Assembly: GCF_013409425.1 (NCBI RefSeq)
Contig: NZ_JACCAC010000001.1
Location: 1,426,001 to 1,490,000, forward strand
Length of the DNA stretch: 64,000 bases
Source of the DNA: Nocardioides perillae
GTDB lineage: Bacteria > Actinomycetota > Actinomycetes > Propionibacteriales > Nocardioidaceae
Direction: 5' to 3'
Both the position numbers and the translations under genes were made by a program. Position 1 is the first letter of the stretch. Each line of letters opens with the position of its first letter. The notes beneath the pieces were generated by a model. That model was given only the letters and a program-made list of their open reading frames with translations. It did no database searches and had not been told where the DNA came from. This document shows positions 24,271-36,037 of the stretch, one piece after another.

Positions 24271-24554
24271 GAGGGGTCGCGCGCTGGGCTCGCGTCGAGG
24301 GGTCGCGCGCTGGGCGCACGCGTACGTCGAGGGGTCGCGCGCTGGGCTCGCGTCGAGGGGTCGCGCGCTGGGCTCGCGTCGAGGGGTCGCGCGCTGGGCA
24401 CACGCGTACGTCGAGGGGTCGCGCGCACGACGAGGGGTCACGCGCTGGGCGCATCCAGCCCAGCGCGTGACCCCTCGGCGGTAGCGCAGTCGGTGACCCC
24501 TCGGCGGTAGCGCAGCCGGTGACCCCTCGGCGGTAGAGCAGCCGGTGACCCCTC
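24271..24554. repeat. Array of 11 GAGGGGTC units, period 26 bp, in two opposed blocks
   Basis: Seven forward GAGGGGTC copies start at 24271, 24297, 24329, 24355, 24381, 24413 and 24432 (spacings 26, 32, 26, 26, 32, 19), followed by four reverse copies GACCCCTC at 24469, 24495, 24521 and 24547 (spacing 26). Forward units continue CGCGCTGGGCTCGCGTC; the 32-bp versions carry an extra CACGCGTACG-like stretch; reverse units continue GGCGGTAGCGCAGCCGGT. The array fills the whole 300 bp between the convergent tsaD and propeller-like genes, and contains no credible reading frame. Confidence 0.9.
24431..24477. terminator. Perfect 20-bp palindrome at the centre of the repeat array
   Basis: CGAGGGGTCACGCGCTGGGC (24431-24450), loop of 7, and its exact reverse complement (24458-24477). 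It could act as a bidirectional terminator for tsaD and the opposite gene, or be the pivot where the array inverted. Confidence 0.7.
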
Positions 24555-24566
24555 GGCGGGGTGGGG

Positions 24567-25790
24567 TCAGGGTCGCGGCAGGACCACGGCGAGGTCGCCG
24601 AAGGGGTCCATCGACACGACCGGCGTCGCGCGCTCGACGGAGCCGTCGAGCTCGAGGCGGAGCACGGACGCCTCCTCGCCTTGGAACGCCGCGGCGAGCA
24701 CGGTGTCGGCGTCCTCCCACCCCACGTGCGTCAGGTCGGTCGGCGGGTTGCTGCGCGAGAGCCACGCCACCTGCACCTCGCCGGTCGCGGTGTCGAGCAC
24801 CGTCATCGAGCGGTCGCCGATGCCGTCGCTGTCGCTGCCGGTCGCGGTCACCCAGCGGCCGTCGGGGCTCATGGAGCGCAGCACGAGGTCGCAGTCGGGT
24901 GCGCGCAGCTGCTCGCCCGCGGCGCCGACGACCACCGCGCAGGCGCGGTCGCCGGAGAGGTTGCCGGCCACGACACCGGTCTGGGGGTCGACGCCGACGG
25001 CCTCGTCCACACCCGCGACCGTGGTCACGGTGCCGTCGCGCCCGGCGAGGAGCACCTCGCTCCGGCCGTCGGGGTAGGTCGCGTTGAGCACCAGCCCGGC
25101 GGGCCCGATCCCCACCGGGGTGAAGCCGCCCAGCGAGGGCAGCTGCACCACCACGTGCTCGTCCGACGCCAGCACCTCGTCGTCGGGCGCGAGGACCGCT
25201 GCCTGCTCCGCGCCGACCTCCTGCACCCACCCGACCTCGCCGAGGCTCGGCGCGCCGACGAGTGCGTCGAGAGCGGCCGGCAGCTCCACGGGGTCGCCCA
25301 GCGGGCGGCCCAGCTCGTCGAGCACGAAGAGGCGTGAGTCGCCGGCGTCGCCCGTGACGAGCAGCCCGCCGGCCCAGCGCACCGCGTCCTGCGGCATCTC
25401 GACCGCGTCGACGACCAGGTCGCCGGCGACGACCGCGTCGCGCCGCACGTCGATCCACGGCACGTCGGTGCGGGCGCCCTGCGGCAGCCCGACGGTCGTC
25501 AGGTCCACCTCGCCGACCGGCTCGTAGGTGCGCTCGACCGGCGCCGCCGGGGCAAGGCGCCCGTCGTCGGCGGCCAGCTGGCCAGAGGCCGCCAGTCCGA
25601 GCGGCGCGGCGACCGCGAGCGCGGCGGCGACGCCGGCACCGGCGCCGATCCGGCGGTTGCGACGGATCCGGCCGGCTCGGCCCTGCACGGCCTCGAAGCT
25701 GATCGAGGGCGCCCCGTCGTGGGTCAGGGTGTCGGCGCGCTGCGTCAGCGCGTCGCGCAGGCGGTCGGCCTGCGGGTCCGTGGGGGTCAT
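24567..25790 (-). CDS. Membrane protein with extracytoplasmic propeller-like domain, sigma-factor partner
   Basis: 407 residues: a cytoplasmic N-terminus (1-45, TDPQADRLRDALTQRADTL ... FEAVQGRAGRIRRNRR), one transmembrane helix (about 48-70), and a large outside region of repeated beta segments (for example SRLFVLDELGRPLGDPVELP, VLLAGRDGTVTTVAGVDEAV, SMTVLDTATGEVQVAWL) that looks like a beta-propeller. It overlaps the sigma-factor gene by ATGA, so it is co-translated and may be its anti-sigma or sensor, although the classical zinc anti-sigma motif (HxxxCxxC) is absent. The start ATG is fixed by the overlap. Confidence 0.72.
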   Translation of the reverse strand: MTPTDPQADRLRDALTQRADTLTHDGAPSISFEAVQGRAGRIRRNRRIGAGAGVAAALAVAAPLGLAASGQLAADDGRLAPAAPVERTYEPVGEVDLTTVGLPQGARTDVPWIDVRRDAVVAGDLVVDAVEMPQDAVRWAGGLLVTGDAGDSRLFVLDELGRPLGDPVELPAALDALVGAPSLGEVGWVQEVGAEQAAVLAPDDEVLASDEHVVVQLPSLGGFTPVGIGPAGLVLNATYPDGRSEVLLAGRDGTVTTVAGVDEAVGVDPQTGVVAGNLSGDRACAVVVGAAGEQLRAPDCDLVLRSMSPDGRWVTATGSDSDGIGDRSMTVLDTATGEVQVAWLSRSNPPTDLTHVGWEDADTVLAAAFQGEEASVLRLELDGSVERATPVVSMDPFGDLAVVLPRP

Positions 25791-26434
25791 CGCCCCTCCT
25801 CCAGGGTCTGGGTGCGGGTGTCGGTGCCGTCGGTGCTGGTGTCGATGCCGGTGTCGGTGGGGGTGTCGCGCGGGTCGAGCCCGGCGGGCACGCGCACGCG
25901 CAGCGCCGCGAGCGCGCGGCTCGCCTGGGACTTCACGGTCCCGGGGGAGATGCCCAGCGTCTCGGCGATCTCCGCCTCGCTGAGCCCCTCGTAGTAGCGG
26001 AGGACGACCACGGCGCGCTGCTTGGTCGGCAGCGTCTGCACGAAGGACCAGACCGCGGCGGCCTGCCCCTCGTCGTACTCGTCGCGGTGGACCTCGACGT
26101 CGGGCACGAGGTCGGTGCTGTGCTCGCGACGCTTCCACGGCCGACGCCACAGCGAGTTCAGCTCGTTGACCATGATCCGGCGCACGTAGCCGTCCAGCGA
26201 GCCCTGGTCGCGCACCTTGTCCCACGACAGGTAGAGCTTGGCGAGCGCGGTCTGCGCCAGGTCCTCGGCGGTGTGCCGGTCGCCCGAGAGCAGGTACGCC
26301 GTGCGGAGCAGGCTCGCCTGCCGCGCGGCCATGTACGCCGCGAACTCCTCGTCGACCCGCGACCGGCGGGTCGGGCGCTGCTCAGGCGTCGCCTGCACGG
26401 CCACCCCTCTCACTGCTGTGTCCACGTCGGCCAC
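25787..26434 (-). CDS. ECF sigma factor (SigE family)
   Basis: 215 residues. Region 2 is FAAYMAARQASLLRTAYLLSGDRHTAEDLAQTALAKLYLSW (about 30-72), with the core-binding and -10 recognition helices; region 4 is LPTKQRAVVVLRYYEGLSEAEIAETLGISPGTVKSQASRAL (about 134-174), a clear HTH. The pattern is the SigE-family ECF type common in Streptomyces and Nocardioides. The C-terminus adds about 30 Thr/Asp-rich residues. Several GTGs are possible starts; the first is used. It forms an operon with the downstream membrane protein and is divergent from mscR. Confidence 0.88.
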   Translation of the reverse strand: MADVDTAVRGVAVQATPEQRPTRRSRVDEEFAAYMAARQASLLRTAYLLSGDRHTAEDLAQTALAKLYLSWDKVRDQGSLDGYVRRIMVNELNSLWRRPWKRREHSTDLVPDVEVHRDEYDEGQAAAVWSFVQTLPTKQRAVVVLRYYEGLSEAEIAETLGISPGTVKSQASRALAALRVRVPAGLDPRDTPTDTGIDTSTDGTDTRTQTLEEGR

Positions 26435-26497
26435 CGTCGGCTCACCATCCTTCCGGCACCAGGACGCGGCCGCAGTCGATCAGGTTGCACGGGTCAC

Positions 26498-26503
26498 TAG
26501 GTT
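26498..26503 (+). promoter_or_regulatory. -10-like TAGGTT for mscR (leaderless)
   Basis: TAGGTT followed by 6 nt and the ATG at 26510. Confidence 0.5.
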
Positions 26504-26509
26504 GAGCCC

Positions 26510-27640
26510 ATGCACCAGGTGAAGGCCGTCGTCGCGCGCAGCAAGGGAGCTCCGGTGGAGCTCGTCACGATCAACGTGCCGGACCCGGGTCCGGGGGAGG
26601 CGCTGGTGCAGGTGCAGGCCTGCGGGGTGTGCCACACCGACCTGCACTACCGCGAGGGCGGGATCAACGACGACTTCCCCTTCCTGCTGGGCCACGAGGC
26701 CGCGGGGGTGGTCGAGGCCGTCGGCGAGGGCGTGACCGAGGTGGCTCCGGGCGACTTCGTGGTGCTGAACTGGCGCGCGGTGTGCGGGGAGTGCCGGGCG
26801 TGCACGCGCGGTGAGCCGCAGTACTGCTTCGCCACCCACAACGCGACGCAGAAGATGACGCTGGCCGAGGGCCCTGACGCGGGCACGGAGCTGTCGCCGG
26901 CGCTGGGCATCGGCGCGTTCGCCGAGAAGACGCTGGTCGCGGCCGGGCAGTGCACGAAGGTCGACCCCGAGGCGCGGCCGGCGGCCGTGGGCCTGCTGGG
27001 CTGCGGTGTGATGGCGGGCCTGGGTGCGGCGATCAACACCGGCGGCGTGACCCGCGGGTCCAGTGTCGCGGTGATCGGCTGTGGCGGTGTGGGCATGGCC
27101 GCGATCGCCGGGTCGGTCCTCGCGGGTGCCGACACGGTCATCGCGGTCGACGTCGACGACCGCAAGCTGGAGATGGCGAGGGGCATGGGCGCCACCCACA
27201 CCGTCAACTCGCGCGAGACCGACCCGGTCGCGGCGATCAAGGAGATCTGCGCGGCGAGCCTGCTGCACCCCGGTGCCGAGGGTGCCGACGTGGTGGTCGA
27301 GGCGGTGGGCCGCCCCGAGACGTGGGAGCAGGCGTTCTACGCCCGGGACCTGGCCGGCACCGTGGTGCTGGTCGGCGTGCCGACGCCGGACATGGAGGTG
27401 CCGCGGATCCCGCTGATCGACGTGTTCGGTCGCGGCGGGGCGCTGAAGTCCAGCTGGTACGGCGACTGCCTGCCGGGCCGTGACTTCCCGATGCTGGTGG
27501 ACCTCTACCGCCAGGGCCGGCTCGACCTCGACGCGTTCGTGACCGAGGAGGTCGGCATCGGCGACGTCGAGGCCGCCTTCGAGAAGATGCACGGCGGCCC
27601 CGGCGTCGAGCCGGTGCTGCGCTCGGTGGTGGTCCTGTGA
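26510..27640 (+). CDS. mscR: S-(hydroxymethyl)mycothiol dehydrogenase
   Basis: 376 residues, class III-type zinc alcohol dehydrogenase. Catalytic zinc ligands are Cys41 (GVCHTD) and His62 (GHEAAG); structural zinc cysteines are 92, 95, 98 and 106. The NAD site is [14 protein letters not shown]. The sequence pattern ([48 protein letters not shown]) is the mycothiol-dependent formaldehyde dehydrogenase of actinobacteria, which oxidises S-hydroxymethyl-mycothiol to S-formyl-mycothiol and also acts as nitrosomycothiol reductase. Coupled by a GTGA overlap to a metallo-beta-lactamase-fold hydrolase. Confidence 0.93.
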   Translation: MHQVKAVVARSKGAPVELVTINVPDPGPGEALVQVQACGVCHTDLHYREGGINDDFPFLLGHEAAGVVEAVGEGVTEVAPGDFVVLNWRAVCGECRACTRGEPQYCFATHNATQKMTLAEGPDAGTELSPALGIGAFAEKTLVAAGQCTKVDPEARPAAVGLLGCGVMAGLGAAINTGGVTRGSSVAVIGCGGVGMAAIAGSVLAGADTVIAVDVDDRKLEMARGMGATHTVNSRETDPVAAIKEICAASLLHPGAEGADVVVEAVGRPETWEQAFYARDLAGTVVLVGVPTPDMEVPRIPLIDVFGRGGALKSSWYGDCLPGRDFPMLVDLYRQGRLDLDAFVTEEVGIGDVEAAFEKMHGGPGVEPVLRSVVVL

Positions 27641-28287
27641 GCGCGGCCGCGCCCGGCGGCCTCCGCGTCGACCACGCGGTCTCCTCCGGCACCTTCAGCC
27701 TCGACGGGGAGACCCACCAGGTCGACAACAACCTGTGGGTGGTCGGCGACGACGCCGAGTGCGTGGTCGTCGACGCCCCCCACTCCGTCGACGACGTGAT
27801 GGCGCTCGTGGGTGAGCGGAAGGTCCGCGCGATCGTGCTCACCCACGCCCACGACGACCACTGCCGCATCGCCCCGGCGCTGCGCGAGCGCACCGGCGCG
27901 CCGGTGCTGCTGCACCCCGACGACAAGCCGCTGTGGGAGCTCACCCACGGCGGGCCCGACGACCTCGACGCCACGCTGTGGGACGTCGACCTCGCCGACG
28001 GCCAGCGCCTCGAGGTCGCCGGCACCACGCTTCAGGTGCTGCACACCCCGGGCCACGCGCCAGGCGCGGTCTGCCTCTACGCCGAGGACCTCGGCTGCGT
28101 CTTCACCGGCGACACGCTCTTCCAGGGCGGGCCGGGCGCGACGGGGCGCTCCTTCAGCGACCGGCCGACCATCGAGGCCTCGATCCGGGCGCGGCTCTTC
28201 GCCCTGCCCGACGACACCGTCGTCCACACCGGCCACGGCGACGACACCACCATCGGCGCCGAGCGGGCGGCGCTGGGCGAGGGCTAG
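27637..28287 (+). CDS. MBL-fold hydrolase paired with mscR
   Basis: 216 residues. The metal motif THAHDDHC gives His70, His72, Asp74 and His75; [13 protein letters not shown] supplies the next His, FTGDTLF the bridging Asp and [11 protein letters not shown] the last His: a complete glyoxalase-II-like dinuclear site. It overlaps the mscR stop codon by 4 nt, an arrangement also found in M. tuberculosis (Rv2259-Rv2260). The natural role is probably hydrolysis of S-formyl-mycothiol to formate and mycothiol, completing formaldehyde detoxification; this is inference from context. Its TAG stop shares a CTAG with the opposite gene's stop. Confidence 0.85.
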   Translation: MSAAAPGGLRVDHAVSSGTFSLDGETHQVDNNLWVVGDDAECVVVDAPHSVDDVMALVGERKVRAIVLTHAHDDHCRIAPALRERTGAPVLLHPDDKPLWELTHGGPDDLDATLWDVDLADGQRLEVAGTTLQVLHTPGHAPGAVCLYAEDLGCVFTGDTLFQGGPGATGRSFSDRPTIEASIRARLFALPDDTVVHTGHGDDTTIGAERAALGEG

Positions 28288-29486
28288 AGCGGGCGGACGG
28301 AGAAGGCGCGGCCCTCACCTGCGACGCGGGTGAGGACGACCGTGGCCTCGGCGTCGCCGCTGAGGGCGAGCCGCTTGCGCAGCTGCTCGGGCACGACGGC
28401 GACGCCGCGCTTCTTGATGGTCAGCCGGCCCACGCCGCGCTCGCGCAGCGCTGCCCGCAGCTGCTTCTCGCGGTAGGGCAGCTGCTCGAGCACCTCGTAG
28501 GCCCGGGCGAAGGGGGTGCGCACCGCGTCGTCGCCCGTCACGTAGGCGATGTGCTCGTCCACCAGCCCGCCCTCGACCGCGGCCGCGACGGCGGTGACCA
28601 GGCCCGCGCGGACGACCGCGCCGTCCGGCTCCCACAGGTAGCGCCCGATCGCGCGCACCGGCCGCGGCTGCCCGTCGTACGGGTCGTCCTCCTCGGTCAC
28701 CGTCGCGAGGCCGGAGCCGCCGGCGGGGATCACGGTGGCCCGGCGCGACGCGGTGGCGAGGCGGCGCGACCACAGCGCGGCCTCCTTCACCTCGCCCGCC
28801 TCGCTGACCCACTCGGCCTCGACGCCGGCGGGCACGAGGTCGTGGGGGATGCCCGGGGCGACCTTGACCACCGCGGGCGTGCCGCGCGACTCGGCGAGCA
28901 GGCCCTCGATGAACGACCACGGCGGCGTCCATCCCTCGGCGTCCAGCTCCCGGCCGCGGGCGGAGCGGCGGGCGGGGTCGGCGTACGCCGCGCCGAAGGC
29001 GGCCACGTCGACGGCCGTGGCGTCGGCGACCTGCACCGCGCCCGCGAGGCCGAGGGCCGCGAGGTTGGCGCGTGCGACCTCGACGCGCACGGGGTCGAGG
29101 TCGACGCCGGCGGCCGTGAGCCCGGCGCGTGCCATCGCGACCAGGTCGCCGCCGACGCCGCAGCCGAGGTCGACGACGGAGGCGGGTGCGGCGAAGGCCA
29201 GCCGGGCCGCGCGGTGGGCCGCGACGCGGGCGCGGGTGGCCTGCTCGAGGCCGTCGGGGGTGAAGTACATCCGCACCGCGTCGTCGCCGAGCTTGGCGAC
29301 CGCGCGGGCGCGCAGCTGCACCTGGGTCAGCGCGGCCGCGGCGTGCTCGGCGACCGGCTCGGTCCGGCGCACGGCTGCTGCCGCGCGCACCACGTCGCCG
29401 TCGGCGTCGGCCCAGGCGTGGGTGGCCTCGACCAGCAGCTGCTGGCCCGCGTCGGTGAGCAGCCAGCGGAAGGCGTCGAGGTCCAC
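28284..29486 (-). CDS. SAM methyltransferase with THUMP-like C-terminal domain
   Basis: 400 residues. [20 protein letters not shown] (about 128-147) is motif I and [13 protein letters not shown] the region after motif IV, giving a class I SAM-dependent fold. The C-terminal 80 residues ([40 protein letters not shown]) match the THUMP-like domain of this actinobacterial family, which suggests RNA as substrate, target unknown. GTG at 29486 is chosen because GAGGAT ends 7 nt before it. The promoter region is shared with groES and the first CIRCE element lies only 30 bp away, so heat-shock control is possible. Confidence 0.8.
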   Translation of the reverse strand: MDLDAFRWLLTDAGQQLLVEATHAWADADGDVVRAAAAVRRTEPVAEHAAAALTQVQLRARAVAKLGDDAVRMYFTPDGLEQATRARVAAHRAARLAFAAPASVVDLGCGVGGDLVAMARAGLTAAGVDLDPVRVEVARANLAALGLAGAVQVADATAVDVAAFGAAYADPARRSARGRELDAEGWTPPWSFIEGLLAESRGTPAVVKVAPGIPHDLVPAGVEAEWVSEAGEVKEAALWSRRLATASRRATVIPAGGSGLATVTEEDDPYDGQPRPVRAIGRYLWEPDGAVVRAGLVTAVAAAVEGGLVDEHIAYVTGDDAVRTPFARAYEVLEQLPYREKQLRAALRERGVGRLTIKKRGVAVVPEQLRKRLALSGDAEATVVLTRVAGEGRAFSVRPL

Positions 29487-29515
29487 GGTGGCGATCCTCG
29501 CAGCCGCCGACCCTC

Positions 29516-29542
29516 CTGGCACTCCTTCGGGGTGAGTGCTAA
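29516..29542. promoter_or_regulatory. CIRCE operator 1 (HrcA site)
   Basis: CTGGCACTC-N9-GAGTGCTAA; the right half is a perfect CIRCE half and the left differs at two positions from TTAGCACTC. Confidence 0.85.
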
Positions 29543-29545
29543 TGT
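29517..29545 (+). promoter_or_regulatory. groES promoter
   Basis: TGGCAC (29517-29522), 17-nt spacer, TAATGT (29540-29545). Both hexamers lie in or at the edge of CIRCE 1, so HrcA binding would block RNA polymerase. Confidence 0.65.
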
Positions 29546-29550
29546 CCGCG

Positions 29551-29577
29551 TTGGCACTCTCCTGGTGAGTGTGCCAG
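29551..29577. promoter_or_regulatory. CIRCE operator 2 (HrcA site)
   Basis: TTGGCACTC-N9-GTGTGCCAG, one mismatch between the arms; located over the expected transcription start of groES, 8 bp downstream of CIRCE 1. Confidence 0.75.
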
Positions 29578-29681
29578 CGCGAGCGCGACGAGCGTGCGAC
29601 CCCCGCGACGGCGTACTCCTCGACCCGGCCCGCGACCCGAGACCATCAAGCGACGTGTGCAAGAAAGTGGAGGTCGACACC

Positions 29682-29978
29682 GTGTCGGTCAACATCAAGC
29701 CCCTCGAGGACCGCATCGTGGTCAAGCCCCTCGACGCCGAGCAGACCACGGCGTCCGGCCTGGTCATCCCCGACACCGCCAAGGAGAAGCCCCAGGAGGG
29801 CGAGGTCGTGGCGGTCGGCCCGGGTCGGTTCAACGAGGACGGCGACGAGCGCATCCCCATGGACGTCTCCGTGGGCGACAAGGTCATCTACAGCAAGTAC
29901 GGCGGCACCGAGGTGAAGTACGGCGGGGACGAGTTCCTCATCCTCTCGGCGCGCGACGTCCTCGCGATCGTCTCCTGA
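29682..29978 (+). CDS. groES: Co-chaperonin GroES
   Basis: 98 residues. [46 protein letters not shown] is the canonical GroES fold with its mobile loop ([12 protein letters not shown]), and the end [19 protein letters not shown] closes the barrel. It caps the GroEL ring. GGAGG lies 8 nt before the GTG, so, unlike many genes here, it has a real leader of about 130 nt. Two CIRCE operators place it under HrcA. groEL follows after 99 bp that contain a strong hairpin. Confidence 0.97.
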   Translation: MSVNIKPLEDRIVVKPLDAEQTTASGLVIPDTAKEKPQEGEVVAVGPGRFNEDGDERIPMDVSVGDKVIYSKYGGTEVKYGGDEFLILSARDVLAIVS

Positions 29979-29996
29979 CCCTGCTCACACCCCTGA

Positions 29997-31700
<1,704 letters not shown>

Positions 31701-31729
31701 GGCCAGCCGCTCCACCCGCGACACCGCGC

Positions 31730-31765
31730 GACGGCGCCGGTCCCCTCGAGGGGGCCGGCGCCGTC
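31730..31765 (+). terminator. groEL terminator
   Basis: GACGGCGCCGG (31730-31740) pairs with CCGGCGCCGTC (31755-31765), extended inward by one wobble pair and CCCC/GGGG around a TCGA loop: about 16 bp in all. Confidence 0.75.
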
Positions 31766-31909
31766 GCCGTCCCGCCGCCCGCACCACCCGGCGTACGCCG
31801 TCATGCGGGCGAAACACGCACGCCCCGGCCGCGAAACCAGGGCAGGGCACGGTGGTCCCCGACCCCGTCGACCGACGGGCGACCGGCCCCACCGACCCCG
31901 AGGTGACCC

Positions 31910-32815
31910 ATGCTCTGGCGCGTGCGCACGACCCTGCCCGACCGCCCCGGCGCCCTCGCGGTGCTGGCCCGCCACTGCGGGGAGGCGGGCGTCAACATCC
32001 TCGGCCTGCAGATCTTCCCCGGGATCGAGGCGGTCACCGACGAGCTCGTGCTGCGCACGCCGGACGGCTGGACGACGGCCGACACCGCCGCCCTCGTCGA
32101 GGGCGCGGGCGGGGTGGCCGTCAGTGCCGCCCCCTGCACCGAGGCGGCGCTGGTCGACCAGCCCACGCGCTACGTGCAGGCCGCCCGCACCGTCCTCGCG
32201 CAGCCGGCCAGCTTCCCCGAGGTCGTCGCCGCCCTCTTCGACGCCGAGGCGGACCCCGAGCCGCACGCACTCACACCGGTGCAGGACGTGATGGACATGA
32301 CCGTCGGCGACGTGCAGGTGCAGGTGCGCCGGACGGCGCCGTTCACCGCGACCGAGCACGCCCGCGGGGCGTCGATGGCCGACCTGGTGAGCGACGTGCT
32401 CGCCCGCGCGCGCGCCGACGAGTCGGCCGCGGTCGCTCCGGTGGCGGGACGACGGCTCGGCGGCGGTGCGGCGCCGTCGTTCGAGCACGACGGCGACGTC
32501 GTGCGCGCCGTGGTCGACGGCACCGTCGTGGGTGCGGCCGCGCTGCGCGCCGAGGTGGAGCCCGGGGTGCGCGAGGTGCGCCTGCGCGTCGACGCCGCGT
32601 GGCAGCGGCGCGGCATCGGGACCCGCCTGCTGGTCGAGGTCACGCGGCTGGCCGGGGCGTCCGGGGCCGGCGAGGTGCTGCTCACGACCCGGGCCGACAA
32701 CCAGGCGGTGCTGCCGATGGTGCTCGCCGCGGGCCTGAAGGGCCGGATCCGGATGGCGGCCGACGTGCTGACCGTGCGGGTGCCGGTGCGCGACCTGCGG
32801 CCGTCGCGGTCCTGA
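31910..32815 (+). CDS. ACT-domain GNAT acetyltransferase
   Basis: 301 residues. An ACT domain fills the N-terminus (about 1-75: LWRVRTTLPDRPGALAVLARHCGEAGVNILGLQIFPG), a ligand-binding fold for amino acids; a linker region follows, then a GNAT domain (about 190-285: VVGAAALRAEVEPGVREVRLRVDAAWQRRGIGTRLL with RRGIG as the acetyl-CoA loop). ACT-GNAT fusions in actinobacteria have been described as amino-acid-regulated protein lysine acetyltransferases; that would link nitrogen status to protein acetylation. Which amino acid binds is not predictable. It lies between groEL and guaB. GAGGTG precedes the ATG. Confidence 0.83.
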   Translation: MLWRVRTTLPDRPGALAVLARHCGEAGVNILGLQIFPGIEAVTDELVLRTPDGWTTADTAALVEGAGGVAVSAAPCTEAALVDQPTRYVQAARTVLAQPASFPEVVAALFDAEADPEPHALTPVQDVMDMTVGDVQVQVRRTAPFTATEHARGASMADLVSDVLARARADESAAVAPVAGRRLGGGAAPSFEHDGDVVRAVVDGTVVGAAALRAEVEPGVREVRLRVDAAWQRRGIGTRLLVEVTRLAGASGAGEVLLTTRADNQAVLPMVLAAGLKGRIRMAADVLTVRVPVRDLRPSRS

Positions 32816-32823
32816 GCGGCGCC

Positions 32824-34338
<1,515 letters not shown>

Positions 34339-34375
34339 GCCGCGAGGGGCGGACGCCCTGGCAGGATCGCGGGCC

Positions 34376-35116
34376 GTGACCCCCGACGTGCCGCTCGAGA
34401 CCACGGTCCTCGCCGACCGGCCCGACCTCCTCCCTGCGGTGTGGGGCATGGCCAGCACCTGGCCGGAGTTCATGAAGCACGACCCGATCGGCAACACCTA
34501 CTACTCCTGCGTGGAGCTGTTCGCCGAGCACGTCCTCGTGTGCCGCGACGAGCACGGCGAGGTGGCGGCCACGGCGTTCTCGGTGCCCTTCGTGCTCGGC
34601 GACGAGCCGCTGCCCGTCGACGGCTGGGACGGCGTCATCCGGCGCGGCCTGCGCGGCCGGCTCGCCGGGGACGAGCCGGACTGCGTGTCCGCGGTCGAGA
34701 TCGCCGTCCGCCCCGACCTGCAGGGCTCGGGTCTGTCGGGCCGGGTGCTGGCGGCGCTGCGCGACAACGCCGGCCGCCTCGGCTTCGACGAGCTGGTCGC
34801 GCCGGTGCGGCCCAACGGCAAGACCGATCCCGCCGAGCCGATGGAGACCTACGCCCGCCGCACGCGCGACGACGGCCTGCCGGTCGACCCGTGGCTGCGG
34901 GTGCACGTGCGAGCCGGCGGCCGCATCGAGGACGTCGCCCCCCGCGCGATGGTCATCCCGGGCACGCTCGAGGAGTGGCGCCGGTGGACGGGGCTGCCGT
35001 TCGACCGGACCGGCCCGGTGCACGTGCCCGGCGCCCTCGCGCCGGTGCACTGCGACCTGGAGCACGGCACGGCGACCTACGTCGAGCCCAACGTGTGGGT
35101 GCGCCACCGGACCTGA
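34376..35116 (+). CDS. Putative GNAT-like N-acetyltransferase
   Basis: 246 residues. VSAVEIAVRPDLQGSGLSGRVLAALRDNAGRLGFDELVAPVRPNGK (about 103-148) is an acetyl-CoA-binding GNAT core with loop QGSGLSG; the N-terminal WPEFMKHDPIGNTYYSCVELFAEHVLV and the C-terminal LEHGTATYVEPNVWVRH are conserved in an actinobacterial family of unknown substrate. CAGGAT ends 8 nt before the GTG. Sits between guaB and a membrane gene on the other strand. Confidence 0.75.
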   Translation: MTPDVPLETTVLADRPDLLPAVWGMASTWPEFMKHDPIGNTYYSCVELFAEHVLVCRDEHGEVAATAFSVPFVLGDEPLPVDGWDGVIRRGLRGRLAGDEPDCVSAVEIAVRPDLQGSGLSGRVLAALRDNAGRLGFDELVAPVRPNGKTDPAEPMETYARRTRDDGLPVDPWLRVHVRAGGRIEDVAPRAMVIPGTLEEWRRWTGLPFDRTGPVHVPGALAPVHCDLEHGTATYVEPNVWVRHRT

Positions 35117-35137
35117 CGGCGCAGCGCGACCGGGCCG

Positions 35138-35998
35138 CTAGCCGGCCGGCGGTCGACCGGCGACGTAGGCCTCGAGCTCGCGGCGTGCCTCGGGGCCGAG
35201 CGTCCCCGCCCCGGCGAGCAGGTCGCGGTGCACCCGCTCGCGCGCCGCGGCGTAGACCGGGTCGCCGAGGGCGTACGGCGCGTGGCGGACGTACCAGCTG
35301 CGGAACGTGCGTGCGCCGAGGCGCTGCAGGGCGCGAGCGAGCACCCCCGGCCGGCCGCGGCGCACCCAGAAGCCGAGCCCCTGGGCCACGACGAACGCCA
35401 GCGCGAGGGCTGCCGCCATGACCGTCAGGGTCGAGGCCAGCTCGTCGCTGGCGAGGTTGTCGTTCACCGTCGCGACGCCGCCGTAGTAGACGGGGAGCAG
35501 GATCCCCACCTGATCGGCGACCGGGCCGAGCTGCTCGGCGGTGTCCTCGAGCTCGCGGAGCGCGTCGAGGCTGGGCTTCGACTCCCAGGCGTCCCGTGCG
35601 GCGTCAGCGGCGTCGAATGGGCTCCCGATGCCAGCGTCTCGCGCTCGATCGAGCGCATCGAACGTCGTCGTGACATCGGTGAGCGTCTCGCGGCTCTCGT
35701 CCAGCGTGCGCTGCAGCTCCTCTTGCCGCGGTGTCTCCTGGTCCAGGTAGTCCACCGCGTCGCGGATCTCGTCGCGGTTCTCCACGACGTACTCCGCGCG
35801 CTGGTACTCCTCCACCAGCGTGGGGACGGCCGCGACCGCGGCGTCCACCTTGCCGCCGAGCGTCTCGGCGTCGCTGAGGAGGACCGCGACGGCCGCGCCC
35901 GCGCCGTACGCCTTGACGACCAGCACCAGCAGCCCGCCGACCACCAGCCGCCCGAGCTCCAGCCTGCGTCGGATCGGGGTCGCGTCGGGGCGGCTCAT
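35138..35998 (-). CDS. Membrane protein with coiled-coil extracytoplasmic region
   Basis: 286 residues. One N-terminal membrane helix (about 16-45, LGRLVVGGLLVLVVKAYGAGAAVAVLL), a long helical, acidic, Gln/Glu/Arg-rich region (about 45-165, EYQRAEYVVENRDEIRDAVDYLDQ ... RTLDESRETLTDVTTTFDAL) likely coiled-coil, a second helix (about 190-220, STLTVMAAALALAFVVAQGLGFWV) and a basic C-terminus. No family recognised; topology resembles small sensor or scaffold proteins. The stretch around 35,580-35,740 has visibly more A/T-ending codons than its flanks. ATG taken; a GTG two codons upstream is possible. Confidence 0.65.
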   Translation of the reverse strand: MSRPDATPIRRRLELGRLVVGGLLVLVVKAYGAGAAVAVLLSDAETLGGKVDAAVAAVPTLVEEYQRAEYVVENRDEIRDAVDYLDQETPRQEELQRTLDESRETLTDVTTTFDALDRARDAGIGSPFDAADAARDAWESKPSLDALRELEDTAEQLGPVADQVGILLPVYYGGVATVNDNLASDELASTLTVMAAALALAFVVAQGLGFWVRRGRPGVLARALQRLGARTFRSWYVRHAPYALGDPVYAAARERVHRDLLAGAGTLGPEARRELEAYVAGRPPAG

Positions 35999-36037
35999 GC
36001 GCACGCGGTCCCCGGGTGGGCCCGCCTCATGCGCCGA

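Noticed and set aside
24271..24554. CRISPR array
   Set aside because: Spacers between GAGGGGTC units are near identical and only 18-24 bp, units switch orientation, and no cas genes are nearby.
35580..35740. Horizontally acquired fragment within the coiled-coil membrane gene
   Set aside because: The lower GC is modest and confined to a helical coiled-coil region, where amino-acid composition explains it.
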